Source: Porodaedalea pini (lineage: Eukaryota; Basidiomycota; Agaricomycetes; Hymenochaetales; Hymenochaetaceae). From it: 64,000 nucleotides of DNA. This document shows positions 1 to 11,937 of the stretch, one piece after another; within the stretch, counting starts at the first letter, position 1; the number at the start of each line of letters is the position of its first letter. The position numbers were made by a program, and so were the translations under genes. The stretch is taken from the NCBI GenBank assembly GCA_002794775.1, contig NBAY01000008.1, forward strand, positions 1,054,001 through 1,118,000, in the 5' to 3' direction. The notes beneath the pieces are model-generated. The model did no database searches. It was not told the origin of the DNA and saw only the letters and a program-made list of their open reading frames with translations.

Positions 1-3000
1 CGATTAAATTATGGCACAGGCGAACATCATGTCTTCCGATTTAACAATCCGGAGGAAGTCCGCAAGCAGCGGGACAGAATCACGGCGAAAAGCTCTTTAC
101 ATATGAGCATCACCGCAGCTGAATTGGAGGAAGGCGATGGTCAAGGAACACCCATTACCAGACCTGATTCGCCAACGTCGTCAACAGATCTCGCAGATGT
201 AGATTGGAACTTTGCGAAGCGGGAAGCAGCATTTGCTCGACTCGGTCTAGATCCTGCTCTCGATAATCTTCCAGATGAGGACCTCAACAAGCTGTATGAG
301 AAAATTTCTAAAGTGAAGACCCTGCGGGACATCACTTCTGCGAAGAGACCGGAGAGCAGCCTTTCTCAAACAGACGACGTTTGGAGCGAGTCCGGAAAGC
401 CATTACCAAGTGATGCGATGACGGACGACACGAGCATTGACGCTGGTCCCAGTCACGGAAGTCCTGATTTTGACAACTCGCTCAAATCAACGCAGAATCA
501 CCTCGAGTCACAGAGGGCGGACTTCGAATCTCGGTTGCAGGCGATGAGCGACGGCGGATCCGAGGCCGAGGACCTCAAGGCTGAGAAAGAGCAGATGGAG
601 GCACAGCTGAAACTTGTTCAGGTACAGGTGAAGCGTATCCTGGAAGCAAAGGCCCGAGGAGCGTCGACATCAGATTTGGAGGCAATCGAGCCCGTAATTT
701 ATTCAGCTAAGCAATTAAGACTGATTCGAAAAGTCTTGGACAAATGGAGGGCACATCGATCATTCTCTATGGCGGAATCCGTGTTAACAAATGCTGTCAT
801 TCTTAAGGAAGCGAACGTTATCAGGTAAGCTTTCGGTGTTGTCAGCTTATCTTGGCCCTTTTGAGAAGACAGAATTACACAGCAAGGAATTGGGCAAAGA
901 CGTCTCGTATAACTTTACCATCGCGTCTGGAGGCTCACTGGCTGCCCCCAGATCAGCCGTAGCGTCTATCGCTGGACTTGATGAGTTTGGGGATGTTGTA
1001 GACCCTGTACTCGCATCAGCAACACAACCCTCGGTCGCGGTGAAAGTGCTTGATAAACGACACAAAGCGATCTATATCTGGTCCTTCGACCGATTGCAGC
1101 AGCAGCTGCAACGCATGCGCAATCTCACCACGTTTATTGACAGACCTTCATATTCGCAACATTTCTCTGCGGAAGAGCCTTTTTATGATTCTCCTGCTCC
1201 CGATTTCTCATTCATTGGCAACGCCATCGTCTCACTTGCACCCTTGTCACGACGCATGTCTTCGACTTGTATAGCTCCAATCTTTTGCAGGTATACAGCC
1301 GAGGCTATAGGCTCATGTCGAATTGAGCTGAAGATCGTGAATGTGGTTATGCCATCAAGACATGCCAGTGGCTCTGGCCCTCCTACCCGAGCTTCTTCGC
1401 CTATACCTACCTCTATACCCAGCGGAAGCAAACTTTCCTTCGTTTTGACGGTAGACACTGTAAAAGGTTTATCGATTCATGACTTCACTGCTGCTCATAT
1501 TCAAGTGCGGTTATCATCTTTCTTCGGCCCAACATTATCGTCCGAGGAGAACCATTCTTCGAGCGCTGTAGACTTAGAAGCGTCGACTCTTTCCGATATG
1601 AAACTACGTCGACCATTTACCATTGCCGTCACCTCGAAGGTTGCACAACATCTCCGACAAGGGTACGCACCTGTCGAGTTCTTCGCCCGAGTGACATCGA
1701 CCTACCTAGAGCGCCTGGAGCGCTGGGATGAAATGCGCGAGCATAAGAATCCATCAAATAACACGTCGTCGGATGTCCTGGAGATGAAGCGGGTAACTCA
1801 ACCGAACATGCGTCGATCAGAAACCGACTTTCTTGTAGAAGAAGTGCACGATGTTGCGGCTTGGCTGCAAGTGCGCGAGCTGGCTCCTGACGGCCAATAT
1901 GCACCAGTTCCTGTCATCTCGCAGAGTCCCCTGGACCCTGGTCGATTCTCACTCCACCAGGGCTTGCAACGGCGTCTAACGCTCACGCTGACTTCGAGTT
2001 CTGGACGACAGCTACCCTGGACCGAAATCACTCGCATTCGCGTTGGCCATGTACGCTTACTGGATCCCAAGGGCCGCGTCCACCAATCTGCATCCAAAGA
2101 TATGCACGACCTCACAGTGTTAAAGCAGCAAGAGGTCGAGTTCAAACCGGACGGTTCTGGCCATATAACTGCTACTGCACTATGGGATTCCAGTGTTCAC
2201 GACTCGTCGCTTTTGAACCGTGTCACCGCATCTAATCACCGGGTGCTGCTCCAGATCAACTGGTTTGTCTCTGTCGAGTCATGCAGCGACCCTGTACAGT
2301 TTACCATGGACATGGCAGTCGCCATGTTCACTCGAGATGCTGGTCCTCCTTCCAAATTCATGTCGTTCTTTGGGTCGTCTAAAGTTTTAATGAAGACCAG
2401 CTCAGTCTTTGTCGTGAAGATGATGCCTCCACTCACGCGTTCACCCGAAGATCTCTGGCGACTAGATACGTCCGAAAAGTACGTGCGTGGAGAAGAAGCA
2501 TTGGCGACGTGGAAACCCCGGGGGATATCGGTCGTGAAAGATCACGAGAGACTCGTCATAACTGAGCGACGGGCTGCAGACGTGCAAGCGGTGCGGACTG
2601 TGCTTTCTGCTTCGTCTTCTTCTGCTAGACCATCCGAATCGGCGGCAATCTGGGGTTCAGAGGATCTTCTTCGGAGATCACTTGACCTTTGGCAGAAGAA
2701 ATTCGGCCATGTTGGAAAGGCACGGGTGTTCAACATTTTTCTCTGATACATTTCATGCTCATGAATAAATCACAGATTGTCCTGAGCCAGGAACCTCCCG
2801 ATGCAGAAACGAAGAAAAACTTACACTCTAAGGTCAACGGATTTGAGTTATTCGTGGAACCGAGGTTCGTAGCCAGCGTAAAGCTCATTTCTCGGAGGTA
2901 AAAGATATTTTTCCGTTCACATTGTCTTAAGTGTCCTTCATTGATACGTATCATCTCAGTGACAACCCTACGAAGAAGGGTCACCTTATGATACTTACGG

Positions 3001-3399
3001 ATGCCAGTGAGAATACTTGGGAACGACGATGGTTTGTCCTGAAGCGGTCGGTGGTTTCTCTCAGATGCTAAGCTGTATGTGCTCACTCGGATCCTTCAGG
3101 CCTTATCTTAATGTCTACGCTCACTCCGATGAAAACGAAGAGACCGCGGTTATTGGCCTGACAGGCGTAAATATCGAATACAACCCAGAAATGGAGGCTC
3201 TTCTTGGGGTAAGTCATCTCTTAGGCATCCTCACGATTTTACGCTTGTCTAATCAACAGCCCTGCTTGTCTGGCTCCCACAGAAGAAATTTGCGTTCACC
3301 CTCTTTACTGCGTCAAACTCATACGCTCTCGCCGCACCCAACACCAAGGAGCTTCTGGCGTGGACCACGAAGCTAGATCCAACGCGCCTTCCGTCTTAG
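1..3399 (+). CDS. Kinesin-3 (KIF1/Unc-104 type), 3' part of gene
   Basis: Microtubule plus-end motor for vesicle or endosome transport; the motor domain lies upstream of the window. Reading opens inside the FHA domain (HVFRFNNPEEVRKQRDR). It continues through a charged coiled-coil stretch, the KIF1-type middle region beginning EANVISKELGKDVSYNF, a long DUF3694-like segment, and a C-terminal PH domain (KKGHLMIL, WERRWFVLKRPYLNVY). Introns placed by frame and motif are 825-882, 2726-2775, 2898-2959, 3047-3099 and 3209-3282; the stop is 3397-3399. The order FHA, coiled coil, KIF1 region, PH is diagnostic of kinesin-3. The donor at 3047 (gtcggt) is the least certain. The PH domain should bind membrane phosphoinositides (family knowledge). 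Confidence 0.93.
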
Positions 3400-5290
3400 A
3401 TACTCTTGCCATTTCTCTTTTCAAACTCCCGGATCATCACATCGGATTTCTCGGTACGCATCATAACATACGTGTATTTGTTGATACCTCGCGGTTCTCT
3501 CCATGCTCTTCTTGTCACACGTTTGACTTGTGATCGCCGCTCCTTTTCCTTAGACGATTACTCATCCTTCTCTTTATTTCATACCTTGGATTACTGGATT
3601 ACTAGCTAAACTTCTTTATATTATGATATTCATTTACTATAGCTTCTCTGCTTCGTTTTCCTCGTTGCTTTCTCTCTCTTTGTCGAATCATCCTCGGTGG
3701 TAATGTGGTTCTCATGTACGGTAATAAAAACAAATTATTGTTTGGTATTAGATCGACCGGTTGGTAGCCCCTTCTGACTCTGAAGACAAGGCTCAACATG
3801 ATAGGTTGCGAAAACTAGTCCCCAGTGAAGACACATCTCTTCGAGAGAAGGCAGAAGGTAGGCATTCTTCACCTATCGCAATATATATTTTATGGTGGAC
3901 GCCATCGGTATTTATCCGGACCGTTGTTAACTGTATACCAGTTCTTGTACTTCCGAGAGTAAAGATCTCAGTAAGATCAAGAAAATATTTGAGGCTGACC
4001 TTCGAATAATTTACAGATTTCAACTGCCAATTCACTTACCCACAGGTCACCCTCACGTAAGCCCTCAGAAAACATGGAACAATGTCAGAGACAAGGTGAA
4101 AAGAAAGTGAAAGAAAGCTTGCCAAGTCTCCAAGAGCTACAACGCAGAAGCAGAGTGCGAGCAGATCACTTACAGTGCATGCTTCCTATCGTCGAGAGCC
4201 TGCAGAATGGACGTTCACTTCACTCTGCCCGGCGGCATTACCGACGTCTGATGCCCCCTTGATGATGTTGCGTAGTTGGAGATGAAGACCCAAGAAGAAA
4301 GAGGTTAACACCAGTAACCTTGAAACGGTTTGGCTTGGAGAAACAGGTACGTATAACAGATAATGGACTGGTTAGAGGCATCTTGTGGAGCTTCAGTACT
4401 AGCTCGAGGCATTGGCTGTGCGATCACCAGCTGGTGGATCAAGAACAAATGAAGTGGCTGGCCCTGCATAGTGCGAAGATTGTCTTGAGATACTAGTAGT
4501 TTGCAAAGACGACCAGTGCATGATCTCAAATATCTTAGCGTTTCCTAAAGATTTCTGAGATTCTTGAGCAAGCTTCCAACAGTGAGTATGACAGTATGGC
4601 AGATTATTTGTGAGACGTTTCCGATCCACGATGTAATCTTGAGAAGTTTTACTGAATGATACAGGCGTTGGATGTGCATCTCAGATGTCTCAAGGGACCT
4701 TGAGCTTGCAACATCTAGAGTGAACCGAGATCTGGAGAGAAAGTGTCGGGTTGAGGTGCCTTTAATTCGGCAAGAGAGCTAGACATGAGTGTGCGTTAAG
4801 TTCAAGCTTGACTCGGACGCCTAGTGTACCCCCGGCAGTTTCCGGTGAAGCCGTCCACACCTTTGTTTCACACCTAATCTGGAAGGAAAAGGAAAAGGAA
4901 AAGGTTCAGATCAACTGTTGGTTTGAGGCACGGAACATCCCATAAACGGTTGGCGTGGGGTTTCAGTTGGCCCGCTTTGGATTGATGCCAGTATTTAGAT
5001 GGTTTCATGTACTGTTACCGTGTTACATAACCCCGACTGAAGGTGTAGTGCGAGTCACGCACACCAGATTGTGATCATGTACTACCTCAGTTCGTTTTCG
5101 CTCCTGATACGTTCCGGCGATGTTCAAGGATGACCACAAGGCATACACAAGGTACAGTCCGCTAGGCTGCAGGCTGGCGCCCCTTACTTTCAAGCAGATC
5201 CTCAATCTTGCCATTCTCAATTTGCCAGTGCTACCAGCTGGCTGTATAGTCAATAATCTGGATGACACTACATGCATTTCAGAGCAGTTT
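3400..5290. other. Intergenic, no gene recognised
   Basis: Downstream of the kinesin stop. Only short open frames, without recognisable domains or linkable splice patterns. CpG is present through about 5.1 kb, so this is ordinary sequence before the CpG-depleted block. A small GGAAAA run occurs near 4880-4900. Confidence 0.6.
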
Positions 5291-6640
5291 TGCAAGACAT
5301 TGATTTAGCTAAGTTTCAAGAGCTTTCCCCTTCCCACCCCAGGTGGCAAGTGTGTTTGGGTCTCCTTTGCAAAGTTCAGCCTTTGATATGAAACAGGGTC
5401 TATCCAGCAGATCTTCTTCCATTGTCTTAGCACTTTCGCTGTCTAGTGAGTAAATGTCTCTTGGTAAACGCTGCAAAGTGCACAATGCAAGGCGTTTCAG
5501 GGAATGATGTTCTCATCTTGTCTGACATTTTACTGGCTGTCAGCTGCAAGTAAAGTGATCCTTTGATTTTGGACTGGCTGATGCTGGGGAAAAGAAGGAG
5601 CATATCAATCTAAATAGCTCAGTTTGCTCTTGTTCTCCAGTGCTGGCTATTTCACATAGGTTATTATACAGTCGATTTCGGGACCTTAGTATATAAGTCA
5701 GGCTCACTACATTTACATTTTTTCCATCAGCTCACTTCTTCTACTTTGAAAACTTTGAACAGGTATGAGGACATCATAACAAAGGCCAAAAGGACTAAGA
5801 GGAACTGGAATTTAGCCATATTACACCCAGAGTACAATCTGAGTCAGTGCTACCAGAACTTCAGAAATAAATTCAAGAAGATTAAAGCCAGCAAGGACTA
5901 CAAGGTGATAATGAAAAATGATTCCAAGTGCAAGACTCATAGAAGCTCACACAGGAGTAAAGTTGAAAGAAAAAAGGAACATTATAATAATCTGAAGTGT
6001 GCTTATGAGAAAGCAAAAGACTACTATACAAAAACTCCACAGTATGAAATGGAAAGACTCAGGAAAGCCAGGGATGAATTTAATAAATTCATGGAAAACT
6101 CTAGACTTCAAAAGGTATTTATGGGACCAGTCTATTAGCATATGGAAGCATCAACATGGACCTCCACCTCCAAAGCAATTCACTGAATATGTAGAGGCAG
6201 CAGAACAGTTATGGCAATGCATATTATTGGAAGCATCTGGAATCTGAGAGATATGATAAAGAGGCTCAAAACTATGTAAAGATACCTATCAGTAGTCACA
6301 GTTGAGTGTACCATTATAAGAGTCAAGTCAAGGAAGAGGAAGCTGCTACCCAATGGGCAAAAGAGGAAGCACTGGAGCTATTCAAACATTACAACACTAA
6401 TGCAGAGGCCAAGGGAACAAATATAACTGCAGATAAGATAACTGATGTTTTTGCACAGGTTTCAAAAGAGATGGGATCAGATTTGTTGAATCTTAAAGAG
6501 ATATGAGAGTTCATAGACTATCAAATAACTCCCAAGTTGATAAAAGAAATCTACAAAATGCAAAAGTCAAAGGTGAACAATATACATTTGACAAGCTCAA
6601 GCACTGTGGCCAGTACTAGCACTAATAGAAGGTCTCATAA
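5100..6640 (+). repeat. Unidentified decayed element, copy A
   Basis: A low-GC, nearly CpG-free stretch that matches 7080-8410 in patches: the phrase around the cagcagatcttct motif, the run ttactggctgtcagctgca, and a coding-like part. The coding-like part holds a lysine-rich open frame (5746-6138 in its longest form) with YEMERLRKARDEFNKFM; copy B has a clearly related frame ending in the same ARKDFNKFI-type phrase. A second charged segment (6306-6506) also has a counterpart in copy B. I do not recognise the protein. It looks like the remains of a transposable element's own protein or of a captured gene. Confidence 0.5.
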
Positions 6641-7079
6641 CAGATAAGTTGATAATAAGTAGAATGTCATAGTGCATAGGAAATGTCAGGAGCCATGATG
6701 GTCCCAGCTAAATTATGCATGAAATCTGTTATTGAATAATGAATAAAGAAATTTGGCTATTATACTCTAGCAGAATATACATAATAATCTTGCCTTGTCT
6801 TAGTCATAAATGATGCACTTTCAGTCTTGAAAGCATCTCTGTTTGATCTACAGAAAGGCAACTGATATGGAAATTGGTATTCTGGAGGCCAAAATGAGAT
6901 CTGATCTTCCATTCAAAGCAATCAAGCCACACCATAAAAGAGACAGAGATACTTCAAAGTTTCAAGACAGTGACTCAGGGCAACTTGAAGTGCATCTAAT
7001 CAGAGAAGGAGACTTGCCACTCATTGTTTGTGCATATTAGCTCAGAGATTACCTTATTTAGATGATACATTCTTGGATT

Positions 7080-8410
7080 CACTAAGAGTGCTCTTGTACA
7101 TTATATGTTCCATGACAGTTAGCTACAATGTATATACAAGAGGCAGCTCATTATGTCACAGGCTGATGTCTCTTGCTCTCAAGTAGGTTCTTGATCTAGG
7201 AGCATAGGTGCTTGCCATTCTTAATTTCAAGTTGCTAATGCTACAAAACATCAAGCTGGTCATATAGTCTGAGTAATGAGAATAGCACTACATTAGTTTC
7301 AACATATTTTCTGACTTGACCAGAGAACTTTTGAGCAATATTTACTTAGTTAGACTTTAAGAGCCTCCTCCCTTCTGGTGACAAGTTAGGTTCTCCTTTG
7401 TGATTCCAAGTGAGTAAACATGCAAAGCTGTGACATGAGACAGGGTTTATCCAGCAGATCTTCTGATGTAAATATTTGCACTTTCTCTACCTAATGAGTA
7501 AATGAATGCTGCAAAGTTTAGTGCAAAATGTGCCATGAAACAGCATTCTTGTCCAGCTTAGTGCTTTACTGGCTGTCAGCTGCAGGTAAAGTAGCTCTTT
7601 TTATTCGACTAGTTAGCACTAAGCTATCATGCTGGGAGAAAGAAGGGCTTAATTATCTAAATAAGTCAGGTTTCTCTTGTCCTCTGGTAGTAGCTATTTT
7701 ACATAGATTATGGTGCAACCATATCTTGATCTCAGTATATAACTGAAGGTTAAGCTCAGTTTATTGCATCTGTATTCTATCACCTAGGATCACTTCTACA
7801 TTGAAGTACCATGAGGAATTTAAAGTCTCAAGGATCAACTCAGGCATGTAAGTAGAAAGGAGATGAAGGACTTGCAGAAGAGCTTGAGCAAGGTTGAAAA
7901 GGACCTGGAATGATCTGAGAAAGGCTTTCAACAGAGCAAGAGTCTACTACAAGGCAACTCCTGAATACAAGATGCGAAGACTACAGATGGCCAGGAAAGA
8001 TTTCAATAAATTCATAGTAAGTTAGGAATTTGAAGTGTTCTTGAGGGATATCACCACAAAGCGCCTGAGCACATTACCATACCAATTCTGAAGCAATTCA
8101 AGAAATATGTAAATACAAAGGAGAATTATGGCAATGAGTGTTTTCTGAAGATTGAAGAAACCAAGCAGCATAGGACAGAAGATGAAGTTTATGCAGATTT
8201 AACACACAGGAATCCAGGTTACAGTTACATAAGTGAAAGCAAGAAAGTGATTGATGCTGCCAATAAAGCAGAGACCAAAGCAATGGCTCTTGCTATTAAA
8301 AGATACAACATTGTGAACAAGAAAGAGGAAACAAGCAAGGTTCAAGTTCTTTGGTCAGAAGTGATGAAAAAACCAGTTCAAGGACCAGTCCATAACCTCT
8401 AAATTACTAG
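7080..8410 (+). repeat. Unidentified decayed element, copy B
   Basis: Diverged direct copy of the element at 5100-6640, same strand and same order of matching blocks (noncoding lead, then lysine-rich coding-like segments near 7850-8020 and 8230-8390). Frames are broken by many stops. CpG is almost absent. The copy ends about 300 bases before the left inverted repeat of the pogo-like transposon. Confidence 0.5.
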
Positions 8411-8711
8411 AAGTATTTCAGAAAGGTTGAATGTCTGTAGCGGAGAGCTACCAAGATGTGTCTAAACAGAGATTGTTTGTTCATTCAAAACTTACAATAT
8501 GTTAGGGTTCACTGTGATATTCTTCAAGCTGCACATAAGGACTATTTGTCTGTGAGATTGTTTTGTCTGTGAAGTCCAGTGGAAGCTACATAGATAGAGA
8601 TTTGTCCAAGAAAAGGTACATGCAATGACTCAGATAAGAAGGGAGAAAACGTATGCTTCTCATAGAAAGGTTGAGTCAGAGATGTGAGGGAGAGCTGAGT
8701 GAATTGAGATA

Positions 8712-8734
8712 CAGTCAAAAACCGGTACTTTGAA
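8712..8734 (+). repeat. Left terminal inverted repeat of pogo-like element
   Basis: 23 bases, exact reverse complement of 11672-11694; preceded by TA. Confidence 0.9.
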
Positions 8735-9212
8735 TACCACTGTTCCTTTAAACACTTCACATTTTCCCCCACAATTCATCATTTTTCTTTTTGAAAAAAA
8801 ATTATAGATCTGTATGTGCTACTTATACATTAATTTGAAATTTCAGACAAATTGAATGTGTGGATTAAATTTAAAAAATCAAACATCATGAGAATCAGGC
8901 ATAATTTGCATGATCTGTAGTGTGCAACTTTTTCTGTATTCTTTTTTGCTCCTAAATATATTTTTAAACTTCACATGAAGGATTTATGTGGTCTTAGGTA
9001 CATGAAATACATTTTTTCCTGGCAGAAAAGCAAGTATTGAAATTTATAGAGAGCAAACAATCAGACAGTCTCAGAAAGTGTGACAGCCAAGATGATCAAC
9101 CTGCTAATATAATTCTGGCAAACCTTCATCTCGCTACACTTTATTAAAGATCTCAATTTTTTCTTGCTTTCATGTCACTCCTCTCTGCTCTATCCAACTC
9201 AGCTAAACATCT

Positions 9213-11455
9213 ATGGTCAAGCATGCACTATCTAAAACTCTGGAGAAATAAAAGAAAAGGGAAAAACTAGAGAAATCTCTAGCAGAAGCTGTAGAGGCTT
9301 ATCAAGCAGAGCAAAAAAAGCCTCTAGATCAGCATCAAGGGCTGCATAAAATTGCTGGAATATTTGAGTGTGTTACAGTAGGGAGCTTGAGGAACCAGGC
9401 AGCTAGAAGGTGGTCTATACAAGAGTTTAATGCTTCAAAAAGCAGACTTTTAACAGAGGATGAAAGGCAGCTTACTGAGCTCATCTGGATTTCATCAGAT
9501 TGAGGCTGTCCATTCACACATGATAACATCAGGAGGACTGCAAACCAACTGCTGGAGGCATGATATAGACCAGATGTTCAGCCAGTTGGGCCTACTTTTG
9601 TTCAGCACTATCTTGAACGTCACCATGCTGAATTAAAGACATACTGGAGCATGCACCTTGATATACAGTGAGCAAACTGCTTGAACCCAGCTGCAGTCAG
9701 CAAATGGTTTGATGTACTGGAGGATGAGATAGTGAAGAAGGGAATCTTACTAGGGCAGATATTTGCTATGGATGAGAGCAGCTTTCCTCCCACAAATGAT
9801 GCTGTTGTTCAGGTTGTTGGTACACAAGGTAAAAAGGTCCAGCATAAGTGAGGAGGTGAAAACCATGAAAATGTAACTGTGATTGTTACAATCTGTGGGG
9901 ATAGCACCTATACAAAGCCTGTCATTATTTTCAAGGGCCAGAACATCCGGTCAAGATGGACACAAAACAATGTTGTGGATGTGAGGTCAGTCTACATACT
10001 TCTGCACAAGTTCTGATCTGATCCATCCCATAGGTTTACAAGCTCAACAAATGGCTAGACTGACAGCAAGATTGCACTAGAATGGTTTATTAATCACTTT
10101 GAACCAGACACCAGAGAACAGGCCACAGGATGTACTCGAGTACTCATTCTTGATGGCTATAACTCACACTACTCCCTTGAGCTTCTTGAAGCTGCTGTCG
10201 AGTACAACATTGTCATCCTTGGATATCCACCCATTGTACACATGCTCTTCAGGGTCTTGATGTGGTTTGCTTTGCAAAAATGAAACAGATCTGGTGACAT
10301 CTTATTGATGAGTTTGAGTTGCATACCCTGTGCTCTGTTGGGAAGTAAGACTTTTTAGAGCTATTTGGAAAGGCATTCTTACTTTCCTTTGATCAGCAGA
10401 CAGTGCAGTCTGCATTTCAAGCCACTGGTGTACATCCATTTGATCAAAATATCATCTCAATAGATCAAATAAAGCCAAGTAAAGTATCATCAACTTCATC
10501 CTCATTTCCACTGCCACTTTCAACTCCTGTCTGTCGCATAATAGCTGTCTAAGATCATCAGCAGCCTACAAGCTTCGATGTTGATCAGTCAATGCACCTC
10601 TCAGTTCTGAGCACTATGCCATCGACCTCTCATCACATATGCTACCTAGATGACAGTTCTCATGGCAGTGGTATTACTACTGCACCAATGCCCATCATTG
10701 ATCCCACCATTGATCCTTCCCTCTATACACCATCAAAGCACATGTGGCTGATGTGTGCATCCCTGTCAGTATTGTAATCATCAAGTTTCCTTGTCACAAA
10801 GGAAAAGCTCACCTCTTCACAAACACTCCCACCACCTGTCCTGGAGAGGATCCCAGATGACCTTGATGAGCCTGACTGGAAGTGCATACATCTGTATTTG
10901 AACTAATTATCAAAAGAGAAACTTGAGGGAGATGTCACAGAACTCACTGAGAACATTATCCAGGCACAACATCATATCAAGGTCAGCCAGAGCATTGCTG
11001 AGAGTGCTCAGGCACAGCTTGTTCTTGCTACCCTTCACAATTCCAAGCTACAGGTTGCTTTGAATGAGAAAGAGAAGGGGAAGTATATGGATAACTTACA
11101 GATTTATGAAGATGAGATGCCCAAGATCTTTACATCAGACCAGACCAGGGAGCAGCTCAGGCAGAAGTGAGAGGCAAAGGAGAAGGAGGATCTTGCAGCC
11201 CAAGCACGAAAGGATGAGGCTAAGAAGAAGAGGGATGTGAATGATGCAATTGATAGAGAATGGGAAAGGATCAAGGTGTACTACGGTATTGCAGTTGCAA
11301 AATGGCACACCCAGTGCACTTGCTGGGAAGATGAGGGGCTCCCAAGAGCTTATTGGGACCCCAGACCAACGAGGCCAATGAAGAAGCAAATCTGACAGCA
11401 GTTGACTATGGAGGGAGAGAGCGAAACTGTTGTTGATTGCAACGACAACAACTGA
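9213..11455 (+). pseudogene. DDE_1 transposase relic (pogo/Fot1 type)
   Basis: The frame starts at ATG 9213. An N-terminal region with a psq/CENP-B-like helix-turn-helix (GLHKIAGIFECVTVGSLRNQ) is followed by the DDE_1 core: first Asp in IFAMDESSFP, second in VLILDGYNSHYS, third in the LQGLDVVCFAKMK segment, which lies in another frame after a one-base loss near 10,230. The C-terminal tail is coiled-coil-like and charged. Most internal stops are TGA where CGA (Arg) or TGG would be expected, as after C-to-T or G-to-A change at methylated sites. Family knowledge: cut-and-paste transposase. No activity is possible here. Confidence 0.85.
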
Positions 11456-11671
11456 TGCATGCCTATGTGACATTGTGTCACATGCTGTTCAAAGGAGTAG
11501 TTTTCATGACAGACTGCTCACTTTCTTCCTGCTCCCATATTAATTTTTTGTGCACACTTAGAGGCTTGAAAAAATTTAGGCATATGCTCTTTATAATATA
11601 CTTATCATGTATCTATATAAATTTTTGAAAATGTTGTGTCCAGAGCTTTGTGGGCGGAGTTGAAGTTACTG

Positions 11672-11694
11672 TTCAAAGTACCGGTTTTTGACTG
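11672..11694 (-). repeat. Right terminal inverted repeat of pogo-like element
   Basis: Exact reverse complement of 8712-8734; followed by TA at 11695-11696. Confidence 0.9.
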
Positions 11695-11937
11695 TAAGGC
11701 AATGTGGAAGTGGAATTTGAACAAATCAACTAGGCCGCACGCGCGTTGTTTGAGTTTGTTTGCTGCGCGACACGACCGCGAGAGAAATTTGCCATTGTGA
11801 GCTTACGTTGGCGTGTGATTACGCGTGTCGGCCTAGTGTCAGGCCCTCACTCTCAGAGCCTCGGTTTTCCACCTTAAATATCTCCTCAGCTTGCTACTCA
11901 GCGTATCTATGGGCGTACCGCGCAAGAGCAAACCTCA

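Larger units (their letters stand above)
8712..11694 (+). mobile_element. pogo/Fot1-like DNA transposon (Tc1/mariner superfamily), decayed
   Basis: A 2983-base element bounded by perfect 23-base inverted repeats starting CAGTCAAAAACCGGTACT and flanked on both sides by TA (8710-8711 and 11695-11696), the target duplication of this superfamily. Inside is a DDE_1-type transposase reading frame with an N-terminal helix-turn-helix region. The body is almost free of CpG, whereas sequence immediately right of the element is CpG-rich. The transposase has multiple stops and a frameshift, so the copy cannot encode active enzyme. Confidence 0.88.

Noticed and set aside
825..845. A 21-base intron in the kinesin gene
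   Set aside because: Too short for splicing. Extending to the acceptor at 881-882 gives a 58-base intron and the expected ISKELGKDV.
3761..4262. Short frames downstream of the kinesin gene
   Set aside because: No domain, no phase-compatible splice partners, no codon bias.
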